From assembly GCF_019219025.1 (NCBI RefSeq), contig NZ_JAHUWN010000012.1, positions 128,182 through 192,181 of the forward strand: 64,000 bases of DNA. The letters run 5' to 3'. The position numbers and the translations under genes are program-made. Under the pieces are notes generated by a model. The model saw only the letters and a list, made by a program, of their open reading frames with translations, had not been told where the DNA came from and did not search any database. This DNA is from Bacillus sp. sid0103. GTDB taxonomy: Bacteria > Bacillota > Bacilli > Bacillales_B > DSM-18226. How positions within the stretch are numbered: position 1 is the stretch's first letter; each line of letters opens with the position of its first letter. Below, piece by piece: positions 1-8,748 of the stretch.

Positions 1-659
1 ATAATTTCATTGGCATTTCGATTGTCAAATTCAAAAATATTGTTTACATATTTATATTCTGATTGATTAATCTCCCCACTTTTATAACTTTCAGAGATGA
101 TTAACTGAAGTTCTTCTTCTGAGTGAGCGACTTCATGTTCTGATGCAGGTTTCAATCCGAAAATACCAACGATTAAACGAGCAGAACCATTTAGAGCTTT
201 AATAAAGGGATACATAATTTTATAAAAGAGCATCATCGGTCTTGCAAAGATCAAAGTGACCGTTTCTGCCTTTTGAATGGCAAAAGTTTTAGGTGCTAGT
301 TCCCCTACAACCACATGAATAAATGTTACTGATGCAAAGGCAAGTATAAATGAAGTAATACTTGAAATGGATTCAGGCATTTTAAAGTAACTCAAAAGCG
401 GATGAAGAATATGTTCCACCGTAGGTTCACCTAACCACCCAAGCCCTAACGCTGTAACTGTAATACCTAATTGACACGCAGATAAATATTCATCAAGGTT
501 TGCAACAATCTTTTTCGCCGCGATCGCGTTCTTGTTCCCTTCGCTAACGAGTTGATCAATTCGTGTACCGCGGATTTTAACAATAGCAAATTCGTAAGCT
601 ACAAAAAATGCTGTAAAAGCAATTAAAATTGCTATTATTATTAGATTAGTAATTATCAA
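1..659 (-). CDS. CNNM-domain (HlyC/CorC-type) membrane transporter, 3' end beyond window
   Basis: This is the N-terminal ~219 residues of a CNNM/hemolysin-C family membrane protein; the C-terminus with the expected CBS and CorC_HlyC domains lies outside the window. Hydrophobic segments cover residues ~1-25, ~65-90 and ~95-125. The family hallmark VVGELAPKT is present, as is a SEEELQLII segment that normally precedes the CBS pair. The start is the TTG at 659, with AAGGAG just upstream. Family members export or sense Mg2+, and I recall that Bacillus subtilis pairs a CNNM gene (yhdP/mpfA) with a MerR gene (yhdQ), as seen here. It follows the MerR gene with a 68-bp gap and is probably co-transcribed with it. 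The substrate is inferred, not shown. Confidence 0.85.
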   Translation of the reverse strand, partial: MIITNLIIIAILIAFTAFFVAYEFAIVKIRGTRIDQLVSEGNKNAIAAKKIVANLDEYLSACQLGITVTALGLGWLGEPTVEHILHPLLSYFKMPESISSITSFILAFASVTFIHVVVGELAPKTFAIQKAETVTLIFARPMMLFYKIMYPFIKALNGSARLIVGIFGLKPASEHEVAHSEEELQLIISESYKSGEINQSEYKYVNNIFEFDNRNANEI

Positions 660-666
660 TGGTCTC

Positions 667-687
667 CTTACTTAATGAATAAGTAAG
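667..687. promoter_or_regulatory. Inverted repeat between merR and the CNNM gene
   Basis: Perfect 8-bp arms CTTACTTA/TAAGTAAG flank a 5-nt loop, immediately upstream of the CNNM gene's ribosome binding site. No T-tract follows, so it is not a standard terminator. It could be an operator or an mRNA-processing hairpin in the leader. Confidence 0.4.
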
Positions 688-727
688 GATTACACCTCCT
701 GTTTTTTTACGAGTTAAATAATCTATT

Positions 728-1141
728 CTAGCTAAATAGTAATAATAATGATTGAGCCAATGTAAGACCTTCTGACGATAATCTATTTACAAACTTTTCT
801 TTTTGTTGATCGTTTAACTTTTGAAGAATGGGTTCCATTACATTAATTTCTTCTTTCAGATGCTGCATTATACTAGCAATCTGTTCAAAATGTTTTTCTA
901 CTTTTTGTTTATCAATGGAATTGTCTGATTTAATCAATTCAATCGAAGACTTTATTTCCTCAAGGGGCATATTTAGATTCTTATAATGCTCAATCATATT
1001 CAAAATCTTTATGCATTCTTCCCCGTACAATCGATAATTAGAATCCGTCCGAATAGGGTTTAGTAAGCCTATTTGGGTGTAATAATCAATTGTCCGTTTC
1101 GAAATATTCTTTAATTTCGCTATTTCACCAATTCGATACAA
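728..1141 (-). CDS. MerR-family transcriptional regulator
   Basis: A 137-residue MerR regulator. The N-terminal winged helix-turn-helix (YRIGEIAKLKNISKRTIDYY, then GLL and YRLYGEE) is followed by a predicted coiled-coil dimerisation helix (~residues 70-115) and a short C-terminal tail. The only cysteine lies in the DNA-binding half, so the C-terminal metal-binding cysteines of CueR/ZntR-type sensors are missing. The start is a TTG placed directly after GGGGAG, an unusually tight spacing, but an upstream in-frame stop and the position of the HTH leave little alternative. It probably regulates itself and the downstream CNNM transporter from the dyad promoter just upstream. Confidence 0.85.
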   Translation of the reverse strand: MYRIGEIAKLKNISKRTIDYYTQIGLLNPIRTDSNYRLYGEECIKILNMIEHYKNLNMPLEEIKSSIELIKSDNSIDKQKVEKHFEQIASIMQHLKEEINVMEPILQKLNDQQKEKFVNRLSSEGLTLAQSLLLLFS

Positions 1142-1183
1142 CTCCCCAAATTACTCACCCCTTCCCAATTAAATAATACTATT

Positions 1184-1224
1184 ACTATATCATAATTTAA
1201 ACCGTACAGTCAACGTAACGGTTT
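1184..1224 (-). promoter_or_regulatory. merR promoter with operator dyad
   Basis: On the minus strand TTGACT (1213-1208) and TATAGT (1189-1184) are 18 bp apart. Arms AAACCGT and ACGGTTT (1199-1205/1218-1224) form a dyad that overlaps the -35 box. Long spacers and a dyad are typical of MerR-controlled promoters, but here the dyad covers the -35 box and does not sit between the boxes. Confidence 0.55.
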
Positions 1225-1249
1225 GACAGGAGGTTTAGTTTTTTTATCA

Positions 1250-1292
1250 AAATAAAAAGAATATAGAGCAAATAAAGTTAGCTCTATATTCT
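1250..1292 (-). terminator. Terminator of mapB
   Basis: A 12-bp perfect stem AGAATATAGAGC/GCTCTATATTCT is followed on the minus strand by a T-rich tail, 8 bp past the mapB stop codon. Confidence 0.85.
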
Positions 1293-1299
1293 CTTAGGA

Positions 1300-2052
<753 letters not shown>

Positions 2053-2139
2053 CTATAATTATTATCTAAATAACGTACACCTATTAGATTGTACATTTAT
2101 CCTTAGGTAAAATCCAAGCATAACAAATTGAAATGGAGA

Positions 2140-2178
2140 AAAAAACAAAAAAACAGAGTGCTTATGGCCACTCTGTTT
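2140..2178 (-). terminator. Terminator of the ParA-like gene
   Basis: A 10-bp stem AAACAGAGTG/CACTCTGTTT with an 8-nt loop is followed on the minus strand by a long T-rich run, directly downstream of the gene ending at 2184. Confidence 0.85.
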
Positions 2179-2183
2179 CTGAA

Positions 2184-2984
2184 TTATAATAATTTTACCT
2201 TCTTAATAAAATTAACTTCGTTTTGAAACTTTTCAAAAATTTCTTTGTAGGTGGAATTGATTAAATGTGGAAAGAGGTTTTCAAGTGCTTCTTGGTAATC
2301 CTGACCTAATGCTTCACGCAAGAATACATATTCATGAAACAGGAGTGCTTTTTCAAAATCAATCCCTAATTGATGTAAACCTTTATACAGGTCTTGCTTG
2401 GGGATACGTAAAATCTTCTTAAATATCCTAATATTTTTTTCGATAAATTTTTCTTCTATATAACGGGTTACATAATCGGTGTAAACCATTTGCCCAATAT
2501 TATTGGTTTCACTTTTAGAATAGTTAAAGCCAATCACACGATCTTCTTTATTTTCACGAATAATATACGTTTTACTGCCACGAATATTGGTAATAAAATT
2601 TTTGACGCTTTTATCAAAGATTTTATCAAATTGAATAATCTTTTGCAGTTTAACCGCAAAATCGGTATGTTCTTCCCCTACTACAAATAATCGGTCAACA
2701 TATGGTAAAAGTTTCAATACTCCTTCTGAGAGTTGACTGGATGCATCATAAATAATGATATCGTAATCATTCTTCATTATCTTTATTTTTCGTTTTTGTT
2801 CGGTTAAAGACAAATTTGAAAATTCGTGGATAAGCTCAGGAGAAGTCTCTTCTTTTTCTAAGGACCCGTACGAAATAAATGCTGCAGCTAAATTTGTATT
2901 TAATTTAAGCCAATTAAAAATGGATAAAGCCAATTCAGTTACACCTGATTTTGCCTTTGGAGAGTAAAAGCCAACTAAATACAT
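2184..2984 (-). CDS. ParA/MinD-like P-loop protein with degenerate Walker A
   Basis: A 266-residue protein resembling a CpsD/MinD/ParA-type ATPase fold. It begins YLVGFYSPKAKSGVTELA, where the deviant Walker A (KGGxGKT/S) is expected but KSGVTE is found, so canonical nucleotide-binding residues are lost. IIIYDASSQLS stands where Walker B is expected and VVGEEH follows. The rest is charged and helical, without membrane segments. The ATG at 2984 and a GTG at 2993 are both possible starts; a TTG at 3026 has no ribosome binding site. Bacillaceae carry poorly studied single-copy relatives; no partner gene (ParB, MinC) adjoins, so the function is unknown. Confidence 0.6.
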   Translation of the reverse strand: MYLVGFYSPKAKSGVTELALSIFNWLKLNTNLAAAFISYGSLEKEETSPELIHEFSNLSLTEQKRKIKIMKNDYDIIIYDASSQLSEGVLKLLPYVDRLFVVGEEHTDFAVKLQKIIQFDKIFDKSVKNFITNIRGSKTYIIRENKEDRVIGFNYSKSETNNIGQMVYTDYVTRYIEEKFIEKNIRIFKKILRIPKQDLYKGLHQLGIDFEKALLFHEYVFLREALGQDYQEALENLFPHLINSTYKEIFEKFQNEVNFIKKVKLL

Positions 2985-3066
2985 GTCCCTCACATGCCTT
3001 TTATTTAAATAATATTCAAAAGGCAAATAAGTGTTAAAGACAACTACTATCTATTTTTTATTTTAT

Positions 3067-3167
3067 TTACAATTTCCAGGTCTCACCGATTATATCGTGG
3101 CCAAAACTAGGATGGTTCTCATCATGGACAAGTTCGAACCCTGTTTCTTATAAATATGACGGGCTTC
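3067..3167 (-). pseudogene. C-terminal remnant of a GNAT acetyltransferase
   Basis: On the minus strand EARHIYKK in one frame continues as GFELVHDENHP and FGHDIIGETWKL plus a stop in another. Together they match the typical C-terminal end of GNAT acetyltransferases, especially those fused to MarR domains (xARxxYEKxGF...GxxLxGxTWEL). The frame breaks near 3140, and upstream of 3167 stops appear at once. Only ~33 codons survive, so it is a decayed gene end. Confidence 0.6.
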
Positions 3168-3262
3168 CTAATTATTAGTTTAACAAATTAGCATTATTGA
3201 GATAAGTGATATGTTAAAATAAATCTGCTATTTAAAATAATTTCAAACGACAGGGGATTCCA

Positions 3263-4612
3263 ATGAATAAAATGAATGGTCTGGAAATACAAACATGGCT
3301 TAAGAATAACCCTTTTCCATTGTTAGAAAAACTAAAATCTTTTGATGAAGTATTTTGGGTGAATCCAAATTTGGTAAGCGCCAAACAAGCAATTGAAACA
3401 TCACCCCTTACTGCTGCGGATATTAAGGATGCGGAGGAAAGGTTAAAACGGTTTGCTCCCTATCTTGCATTGGTTTTCCCGGAAACAAAAGCAGCCAATG
3501 GGTTGATTGAATCGCCATTAGTAAAAATACCATCCATGCAGCAAAAAGTGACGGACAATTTAAGTCAACCACTTTTAGGTGAATTATTATTAAAGTGTGA
3601 TAGCCACCTGCCGATTTCTGGATCGATTAAAGCCAGAGGTGGAATTTATGAAATCCTTAAACATGCAGAAGACTTGGCACTATCACATCACATGTTAACC
3701 ATTCAAGATGATTATTCCATATTGGCGGATGAAAAATTCCGATCCTTCTTTTCACAGTACTCGATTGCCGTAGGTTCAACTGGAAATTTAGGTCTAAGTA
3801 TTGGGATCATCAGTGCCAAATTAGGATTTAAGGTTACAGTACATATGTCTGCGGACGCAAAACAATGGAAAAAAGACTTACTTCGTAGCAAAAATGTGCA
3901 GGTCATGGAATATAAGGCGGATTACAGTAAAGCTGTTGAGGAAGGGCGAATCCAAGCCGCAGCAGATCCTCGCTGTTATTTCGTCGATGATGAAAATTCC
4001 CATGATTTATTTTTAGGATACGCAGTTGCGGCCGCTCGGTTGAAGAAGCAGTTAGACGAGTTAGAAATCCAAGTCGATGAACATCACCCATTATTTGTAT
4101 ACCTGCCATGCGGAGTTGGCGGCGGTCCAGGTGGAGTTGCCTTTGGTTTAAAGCAACTGTTTAAAGATAATGTCCATTGTTTTTTCGCAGAACCAACCCA
4201 CTCACCCTGTATGTTACTCGGATTAATGACCGGGTTGCATGATCAAATTTCCGTTCAAGATATTGGGATTGATAATCTAACGGATGCGGATGGCCTTGCT
4301 GTCGGCAGACCCTCTGGATTTGTCGGGAAAATAATCGAACCATTTCTAAGTGGCAGTTATACAATTAGTGATGAACATTTATACAAACACCTTAAGGACC
4401 TTGTTGATACTGAAGATATTTATCTAGAGCCTTCTGCGCTAGCAGGTATGATGGGTCCCATGTTCTTATACGGTAAGGGAATGAATTATATAGAGAAACA
4501 TGATTTATCGAAAAAAATGAGCCATGCAGCCCATATAATTTGGGCAACTGGCGGAAGTATGGTCCCTGAAGAAATGATGGTTGAATATTATCTAAAAGGA
4601 TCCAATAAGTGA
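3263..4612 (+). CDS. dsdA: D-serine ammonia-lyase (D-serine dehydratase)
   Basis: A 449-residue PLP enzyme that converts D-serine to pyruvate and ammonia, detoxifying D-serine and using it as a carbon and nitrogen source. The Schiff-base lysine lies in [12 protein letters not shown], the Asn/Gly PLP-phosphate loop in [11 protein letters not shown], and the glycine cluster in [10 protein letters not shown], all typical of DsdA. Length matches the family (~440-450). AGGGG precedes the ATG by 6 nt. Its stop codon overlaps the GTG of the VanZ-like gene, so the two are translationally coupled. No adjacent DsdC regulator or D-serine permease is visible. Confidence 0.93.
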   Translation: MNKMNGLEIQTWLKNNPFPLLEKLKSFDEVFWVNPNLVSAKQAIETSPLTAADIKDAEERLKRFAPYLALVFPETKAANGLIESPLVKIPSMQQKVTDNLSQPLLGELLLKCDSHLPISGSIKARGGIYEILKHAEDLALSHHMLTIQDDYSILADEKFRSFFSQYSIAVGSTGNLGLSIGIISAKLGFKVTVHMSADAKQWKKDLLRSKNVQVMEYKADYSKAVEEGRIQAAADPRCYFVDDENSHDLFLGYAVAAARLKKQLDELEIQVDEHHPLFVYLPCGVGGGPGGVAFGLKQLFKDNVHCFFAEPTHSPCMLLGLMTGLHDQISVQDIGIDNLTDADGLAVGRPSGFVGKIIEPFLSGSYTISDEHLYKHLKDLVDTEDIYLEPSALAGMMGPMFLYGKGMNYIEKHDLSKKMSHAAHIIWATGGSMVPEEMMVEYYLKGSNK

Positions 4613-5133
4613 AAAAATCTTTACTTACTGCAATATTGATATCATTTGGAATCTTTCTTGTTTTGTCCCCCGTATTTATTCGATTAGTTTCGTATTTACA
4701 CCCAATCGTTCTGGGAGTTGTCCTGTTATGTATGATCGGGCTAGTCAGTTTTTTCGTCTTACTAATTAGAAAGGAAACGATTTATCTCCCCTATCGATTA
4801 TTTTTGGGTTTGCTGACTCTCTACACCGTGGCACTCGTTATTTTATTATTTTTTCGGCCGAATGATCAAAGCTATGACTCCATAAATCTTGTTCCCTTTT
4901 CCACTGTTACATTTTATTTATCAGGAAAAGTGAACTGGTTAATCGCTTTTTATAACCTTGCTGCTAACATTGGTTTGTTCATTCCCTACGGCCTATTCTT
5001 AAAACTTAAAGATTTTACTCAATGGAAGACATTATTTTGCGCTTTCCTGATGATAGCATGTATCGAAGTTTTGCAATTTGTTTCCCATCGTGGGAGCTTG
5101 GATATTGATGATTTACTCTTGAACTTGTTGTGA
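4609..5133 (+). CDS. VanZ-like membrane protein, truncated by an in-frame TGA
   Basis: A VanZ-family integral membrane protein (174 residues as read) with about five hydrophobic segments and the family signature NLVPFST followed by N-x-x-x-F-I-P-Y-G. The family's last helix begins with the pattern D-I-D-D-(x)4-N-(x)2-G. Here the codon after [10 protein letters not shown] is TGA at 5131-5133, where GGA (Gly) is expected. The same frame stays open for 20 more codons (VYLGCVLFPF and onward) to TAA at 5194-5196. A nonsense mutation of a 195-residue gene is therefore likely; the truncated product lacks the final membrane helix. The GTG start overlaps the dsdA stop (GTGA), so the genes form an operon. 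VanZ itself gives low-level teicoplanin resistance; the role of chromosomal homologues is unknown. Confidence 0.75.
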   Translation: MKKSLLTAILISFGIFLVLSPVFIRLVSYLHPIVLGVVLLCMIGLVSFFVLLIRKETIYLPYRLFLGLLTLYTVALVILLFFRPNDQSYDSINLVPFSTVTFYLSGKVNWLIAFYNLAANIGLFIPYGLFLKLKDFTQWKTLFCAFLMIACIEVLQFVSHRGSLDIDDLLLNLL

Positions 5134-5192
5134 GTTTATCTAGGTTGCGTTCTCTTTCCATTTGTTCGGAAAGTGGTTCAAATCGTCATTAA

Positions 5193-5226
5193 ATAAAGGA
5201 CCCATCAAGTGATGAGTCCTTATTTA
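5193..5226. terminator. Bidirectional terminator
   Basis: The hairpin AAGGAC...GTCCTT with inner ATCA/TGAT pairing sits between two convergent genes, with A-rich and T-rich flanks on either side. Confidence 0.75.
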
Positions 5227-5229
5227 GTG

Positions 5230-6588
5230 TCATCCAGCAAAAACAAGCAATAGCCATAAGTATAAGCATATCAGGGTGAAAATTAGTGTCGCCGGAATGA
5301 CAACTATGGTAACTTTTATATATTCCAACCAAGTTATTTTAATATTATTCGTCTTTAATATATGCATCCAAAGTAATGTTGCAAGCGTCCCAATTGGGAG
5401 GATTAGCGAGCCTACGTCACTGCCTATGATGTTTGATAAGTAAACTGTTTTTGTTAATAGGGGATCGAGTCCCATATCCGTCAGGGCCAAAGTTGATATC
5501 ATTAACGCAGGATGATTGTTAAAGATATTGGATAGAAAGGCAGTGATCACACCCATGGTTAAACTAGCATGAAGCAAACTATCGTTTACGATTGGTTTTA
5601 GATAGGTTAAGAGGAGTTGCGATAATCCAATATTGTGTAAACCATAGATGATGACATACATACTAAAGGCGAATATTAAGATATGCCAAGGAATTTTTCC
5701 GACCACGTCTTTTGGATTTACTTTTAAGTAAATCCATCTCCACATCAACAGGATAAAAGAACCACATACAGCAACTAAAGAGACGGAGATACCGATATAG
5801 GAAGCGACGAAAAGACTAATCCTTACAAGGAATACGAAGATAAGCATACTGATCATGAGTTTCTTTTGTTGATTAAATAAAGTTTCGGATTCTAGTTGTA
5901 GTGGATGGTAAGGGCGGTGTTTTTGCAGTGGGATCGAGTAGGAGTGGAAGCGGATTTCGTTTGGGATATTTTTCTTGAATACCAGGAATAGTAAATAGGA
6001 TAAAAATAGTAATCCTAGAACCCCTGGAACAAACATCATTTCCGTTTGAAGATACAAATCCATACCAATAATTTTTAAGGCAATTAGATTTACAATATTA
6101 CTAACACCTATTGGAGCACTTGAGGCAGTCGCTATTAAGGCACCACTTAATAAAAATGGAATCTTTTGTCGATTTTTCAACTTCAGATTATTTAAGATTA
6201 AAATCAAGATCGGTGTTGTAATTAGAATACTTCCATCGTTATTAAAAAATAGCGTCATTAAAAAGCAGAGTACTAGGGTATTCCAAAATAATCGAACACC
6301 AGACCCTTTTGAGATCTTTAACATGACAGCAGCTGTCCAACTAAAAAAGCCAAAACTTTCGAGCACGATAGCCATAACGATTGTGGCTATGATGGTAATG
6401 GCTGCCCCTGTAACCTTTGAACTTATGTTAAGTAGATCCCCGATCGAAACGCTTCCACTTATAAAGACGAGAATGGCCCCCAATGTAGCCGGGATTGCTT
6501 CGTTCATATTTTTTGGACGGATAAAGATGAGGACCATTGTTAGAATAAAAGCAAAGATGGTGATAATTACCGTCGTTTGATGATACAT
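5230..6588 (-). CDS. ArsB/NhaD-type permease (IT superfamily)
   Basis: A 452-residue polytopic membrane protein with ~11-12 hydrophobic segments, belonging to the ArsB branch of the ion transporter superfamily. The two inverted-repeat signatures are FFNNDGSILITTP near residue 115 and SNIFNNHPALM near residue 350. Homologues are called arsenite/antimonite exporters, but no arsR, arsC or arsD is adjacent and no ArsR operator was recognised, so the substrate could equally be another anion. The ATG is preceded by GGGAG at a rather long distance (12 nt). Confidence 0.8.
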   Translation of the reverse strand: MYHQTTVIITIFAFILTMVLIFIRPKNMNEAIPATLGAILVFISGSVSIGDLLNISSKVTGAAITIIATIVMAIVLESFGFFSWTAAVMLKISKGSGVRLFWNTLVLCFLMTLFFNNDGSILITTPILILILNNLKLKNRQKIPFLLSGALIATASSAPIGVSNIVNLIALKIIGMDLYLQTEMMFVPGVLGLLFLSYLLFLVFKKNIPNEIRFHSYSIPLQKHRPYHPLQLESETLFNQQKKLMISMLIFVFLVRISLFVASYIGISVSLVAVCGSFILLMWRWIYLKVNPKDVVGKIPWHILIFAFSMYVIIYGLHNIGLSQLLLTYLKPIVNDSLLHASLTMGVITAFLSNIFNNHPALMISTLALTDMGLDPLLTKTVYLSNIIGSDVGSLILPIGTLATLLWMHILKTNNIKITWLEYIKVTIVVIPATLIFTLICLYLWLLLVFAG

Positions 6589-6832
6589 AAAAGTTATTTA
6601 CTCCCTTCAGTTAAGTTTCCCTCTTGATTTTCTGTTTATTTATTCTTGTCCTTTGCTTCATAGTACGTCCCACTGTGGAGGCTTGTTCTAAACGAATGTC
6701 TCGTAATTTGATAAATCAGCATGTAACTAGAAATATTTTCAAAAAGCTAACTGGTTTATTACCTATTTTTTTATTTATAGACGAATGTCTTAAATGCTTT
6801 TTCTAGGTCTATGTACAAAAAAATGAACAAAA
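6589..6832. other. Gene-free AT-rich spacer
   Basis: The stretch between the permease start and the CotG-like gene's terminator contains no recognised gene. ACGAATGTCT occurs twice (~6691 and ~6781). Short open stretches exist on both strands, but none has a ribosome binding site. The permease promoter is presumably within its first 150 bp; no clear -35/-10 pair was picked. Confidence 0.4.
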
Positions 6833-6858
6833 AACCGATACTTAAAAAAGTATCGGTT
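6818..6858 (-). terminator. Terminator of the CotG-like gene
   Basis: An 11-bp perfect stem AACCGATACTT/AAGTATCGGTT with an A4 loop is followed on the minus strand by a T-rich run, 17 bp past the stop codon. Confidence 0.9.
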
Positions 6859-6874
6859 GCTACTTTTAATGCTT

Positions 6875-8578
6875 TTACCTTTTTTTACCTTTTGGACCTT
6901 TAGGGCCTTTTGGACCTCTGCTACCGTGACTGCCGCTGCTTCCACTTCCAGAACTTCCGGAACTGCCAGAGCTGCCAGAGCTGCCGCTGCCTGAGCTGCC
7001 GCTGCTTTTGCTTCCGTGACTTCCAGAGCTGCTGCCTGAACTTCCGTGACTTCCAGAGCTGCTGCCTGAACTTCCGTGACTTCCAGAACTGCTGCCTGAA
7101 CTTCCATGACTTCCAGAACTGCTGCCTGAACTTCCATGACTTCCAGAACTGCTGCCTGAACTTCCGTGACTTCCAGAACTGCCGCTGCCTGAGCTTCCGT
7201 GACTTCCAGTGCTGCCACTGCTTTTGCTTCCGTGACTTCCAGTGCTGCCACTGCTTTTGCTGCCGTGACTTCCAGTGCTGCCACTGCTTTTGCTGCCGTG
7301 ACTTCCAGTGCTGCCACTGCTTTTGCTGCCGTGACTTCCAGAACTGCCACTGCTGCCGCTTCCAGAACTACCGCTGCTGCCGCTACTACCTTTTTTTCCT
7401 TTAGGGCCTTTTGGACCTTTTGGACCTTTTGGTTTTTTGCCGCTACCACTACTTCCACTGCTACCTTTGCTGCCACTGCTACCGCTGCTGCCACTGCTAC
7501 CGCTGCTGCCGCTGCTACCGCTGCTGCCGCTGCTACCTTTGCTGCCGCTGCTGCCGCTGCTGCCGCTGCTACCGCTGCTACCGCTGCTGCCACTGCTACC
7601 GCTGCTGCCACTGCTACCGCTGCTGCCGCTGCTACCGCTGCTGCCGCTGCTGCCGCTGCTGCCGCTGCCTGAGCTTCCGGAGCTGCCGCTGCCTGAGCTT
7701 CCGGAGCTGCCGCTGCCTGAGCTTCCGGAGCTGCCGCTGCCTGAGCTTCCGGAGCTGCCGCTACCTGAGCTTCCGGAGCTGCCGCTGCCTGAGCTTCCGG
7801 AGCTGCCGCTGCCTGAGCTTCCGGAGCTGCCGCTGCCTGAACTTCCGGAGCTGCCGCTGCCTGAGCTTCCGGAGCTACCGGAGCTGCCACTGCCTGAGCT
7901 ACCAGAGCTGCCTTTTTTCCCTTTAGGCCCTTTTGGCCCTTTAGGCCCTTTTGGTTTTTTGCCACTGCCAGAGCTTCCGGAGCTGCCACTACCAGTGCTT
8001 CCGCTGCCTGAGCTACCGCTTCCTGAACTGCCAGAGCTTCCGGAGCTGCCTGAGCTTCCGGAGCTGCCTGAGCTTCCGGAGCTGCCGCTGCCTGAGCTTC
8101 CAGAGCTACTGCTACCTGAACTTCCGGAGCTGCCGCTGCCTGTGCTACCCGAGCTGCCGCTACCTGAACTTCCGGAGCTGCCGCTGCCTGTGCTACCCGA
8201 GCTGCCGCTACTTGAGCTACCGCAGCCAGAGCTACCGCTACCTGAGCTACCGCTTCCTGTGCTGCATCCACAAGTGCCGCATGTGCTACTGCCAGAACTT
8301 CCAGAGCTGCCGCTACCTGAACTTCCGCTACCTGAGCTTCCGGAGCTGCCACTGCTTCCCTTAGGCCCTTTTGGTTTTTTGCCGCTGCTGCCGCTGCCAG
8401 AGCTGCTATGTCCACTACTGGAGCTACCGTTAGTTCCACTACCAGTAGATCCAGTACTTTCTGAACTTGAATTATTGTTACCTTCCTTTTTACCTACAGG
8501 ATTATTATCTAAAAATCCAACTACTCCATTTTCTTTAGCTTGTGAAAGTAAATGTTCAATATCAAGCTTTAGTACCAT
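6875..8578 (-). CDS. Ser/Gly-repeat spore coat protein, CotG-like candidate CotH substrate
   Basis: A 567-residue low-complexity protein. Residues 1-36 are non-repetitive (MVLKLDIEHLLSQAKENG...). The rest is Ser-Gly repeats (SSG and SG units), interrupted by basic blocks of Gly-Pro-Lys triplets flanked by KK: a short one near residue 67, two longer internal ones and one at the C-terminus. Near the C-terminal end are repeated HGSKSSGSTG units and HGSSGSSSG units. Four cysteines (~C100, C103, C105, C119) stand in the repeats. This frame is supported by the GGTGG ribosome binding site before the ATG and by an exact terminator after the stop. In Bacillus CotG is a repetitive Ser/Lys coat protein, divergent from cotH and phosphorylated by CotH; position and composition suggest the same role here. 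GC content is far above the neighbours. Homology to CotG by alignment is not demonstrated. Confidence 0.7.
   Translation of the reverse strand: MVLKLDIEHLLSQAKENGVVGFLDNNPVGKKEGNNNSSSESTGSTGSGTNGSSSSGHSSSGSGSSGKKPKGPKGSSGSSGSSGSGSSGSGSSGSSGSSTCGTCGCSTGSGSSGSGSSGCGSSSSGSSGSTGSGSSGSSGSGSSGSTGSGSSGSSGSSSSGSSGSGSSGSSGSSGSSGSSGSSGSSGSGSSGSGSTGSGSSGSSGSGKKPKGPKGPKGPKGKKGSSGSSGSGSSGSSGSSGSGSSGSSGSGSSGSSGSGSSGSSGSGSSGSSGSGSSGSSGSGSSGSSGSGSSGSSGSGSSGSSGSGSSGSSGSSGSSGSSGSSGSSGSSGSSGSSGSSGSSGSSGSKGSSGSSGSSGSSGSSGSSGSSGSKGSSGSSGSGKKPKGPKGPKGPKGKKGSSGSSGSSGSGSSGSSGSHGSKSSGSTGSHGSKSSGSTGSHGSKSSGSTGSHGSKSSGSTGSHGSSGSGSSGSHGSSGSSSGSHGSSGSSSGSHGSSGSSSGSHGSSGSSSGSHGSSGSSSGSHGSKSSGSSGSGSSGSSGSSGSSGSGSSGSHGSRGPKGPKGPKGKKR
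6940..8400. repeat. GC-rich Ser/Gly-coding repeat tract with 24-bp core array
   Basis: Nearly the whole interior of the CotG-like gene consists of triplet-phased repeats. The cleanest part, ~7669-7870, is about eight tandem copies of a 24-bp unit containing CTGAGCTTCCGGAGC (minus strand codes GSGSSGSS). Around 7000-7190 and 7195-7340 two longer units alternate. Stop codons are rare in all six frames because the repeat is GC-rich and in phase. Confidence 0.9.
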
Positions 8579-8748
8579 CTTTCCACCACTTTCTTAACAA
8601 TTTTTTCTTTTCTATTTCAATTTATGATGATTTTATCTATTTGCCATAGACAATCATATATTTTTAATCCATATTTTTTAGAATTTTTACACACATCAAC
8701 CCAAGCGAATGCATATATCTAGAAAAAATATTATTTAGGAGAATTCAA

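Noticed and set aside
3110..3145. Possible tRNA (GGTTCGAAC resembles a T-loop on the minus strand)
   Set aside because: No acceptor, D or anticodon stems can be formed; the sequence translates as a GNAT gene end.
5230..6588. A confident arsenite exporter (arsB) name
   Set aside because: The family is clear, but no ars regulator or reductase adjoins, so the substrate cannot be assigned.
6790..8439. A 549-codon Ala/Val-rich minus-strand frame
   Set aside because: It is a shifted reading of the same repeat. The Ser/Gly frame has the ribosome binding site, a unique N-terminus and a stop just before the terminator.
6875..8578. Annotation as a collagen-like exosporium protein
   Set aside because: Gly-Pro-Lys triplets occur only in short blocks and the Ser/Gly stretches do not keep Gly at every third place, so a triple helix is unlikely.
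7437..8597. A 386-codon plus-strand frame rich in Leu-Pro-Glu, and other long plus-strand frames in the same tract
   Set aside because: They are mirror readings of the GC-rich Ser/Gly repeat, without ribosome binding sites or non-repetitive ends.
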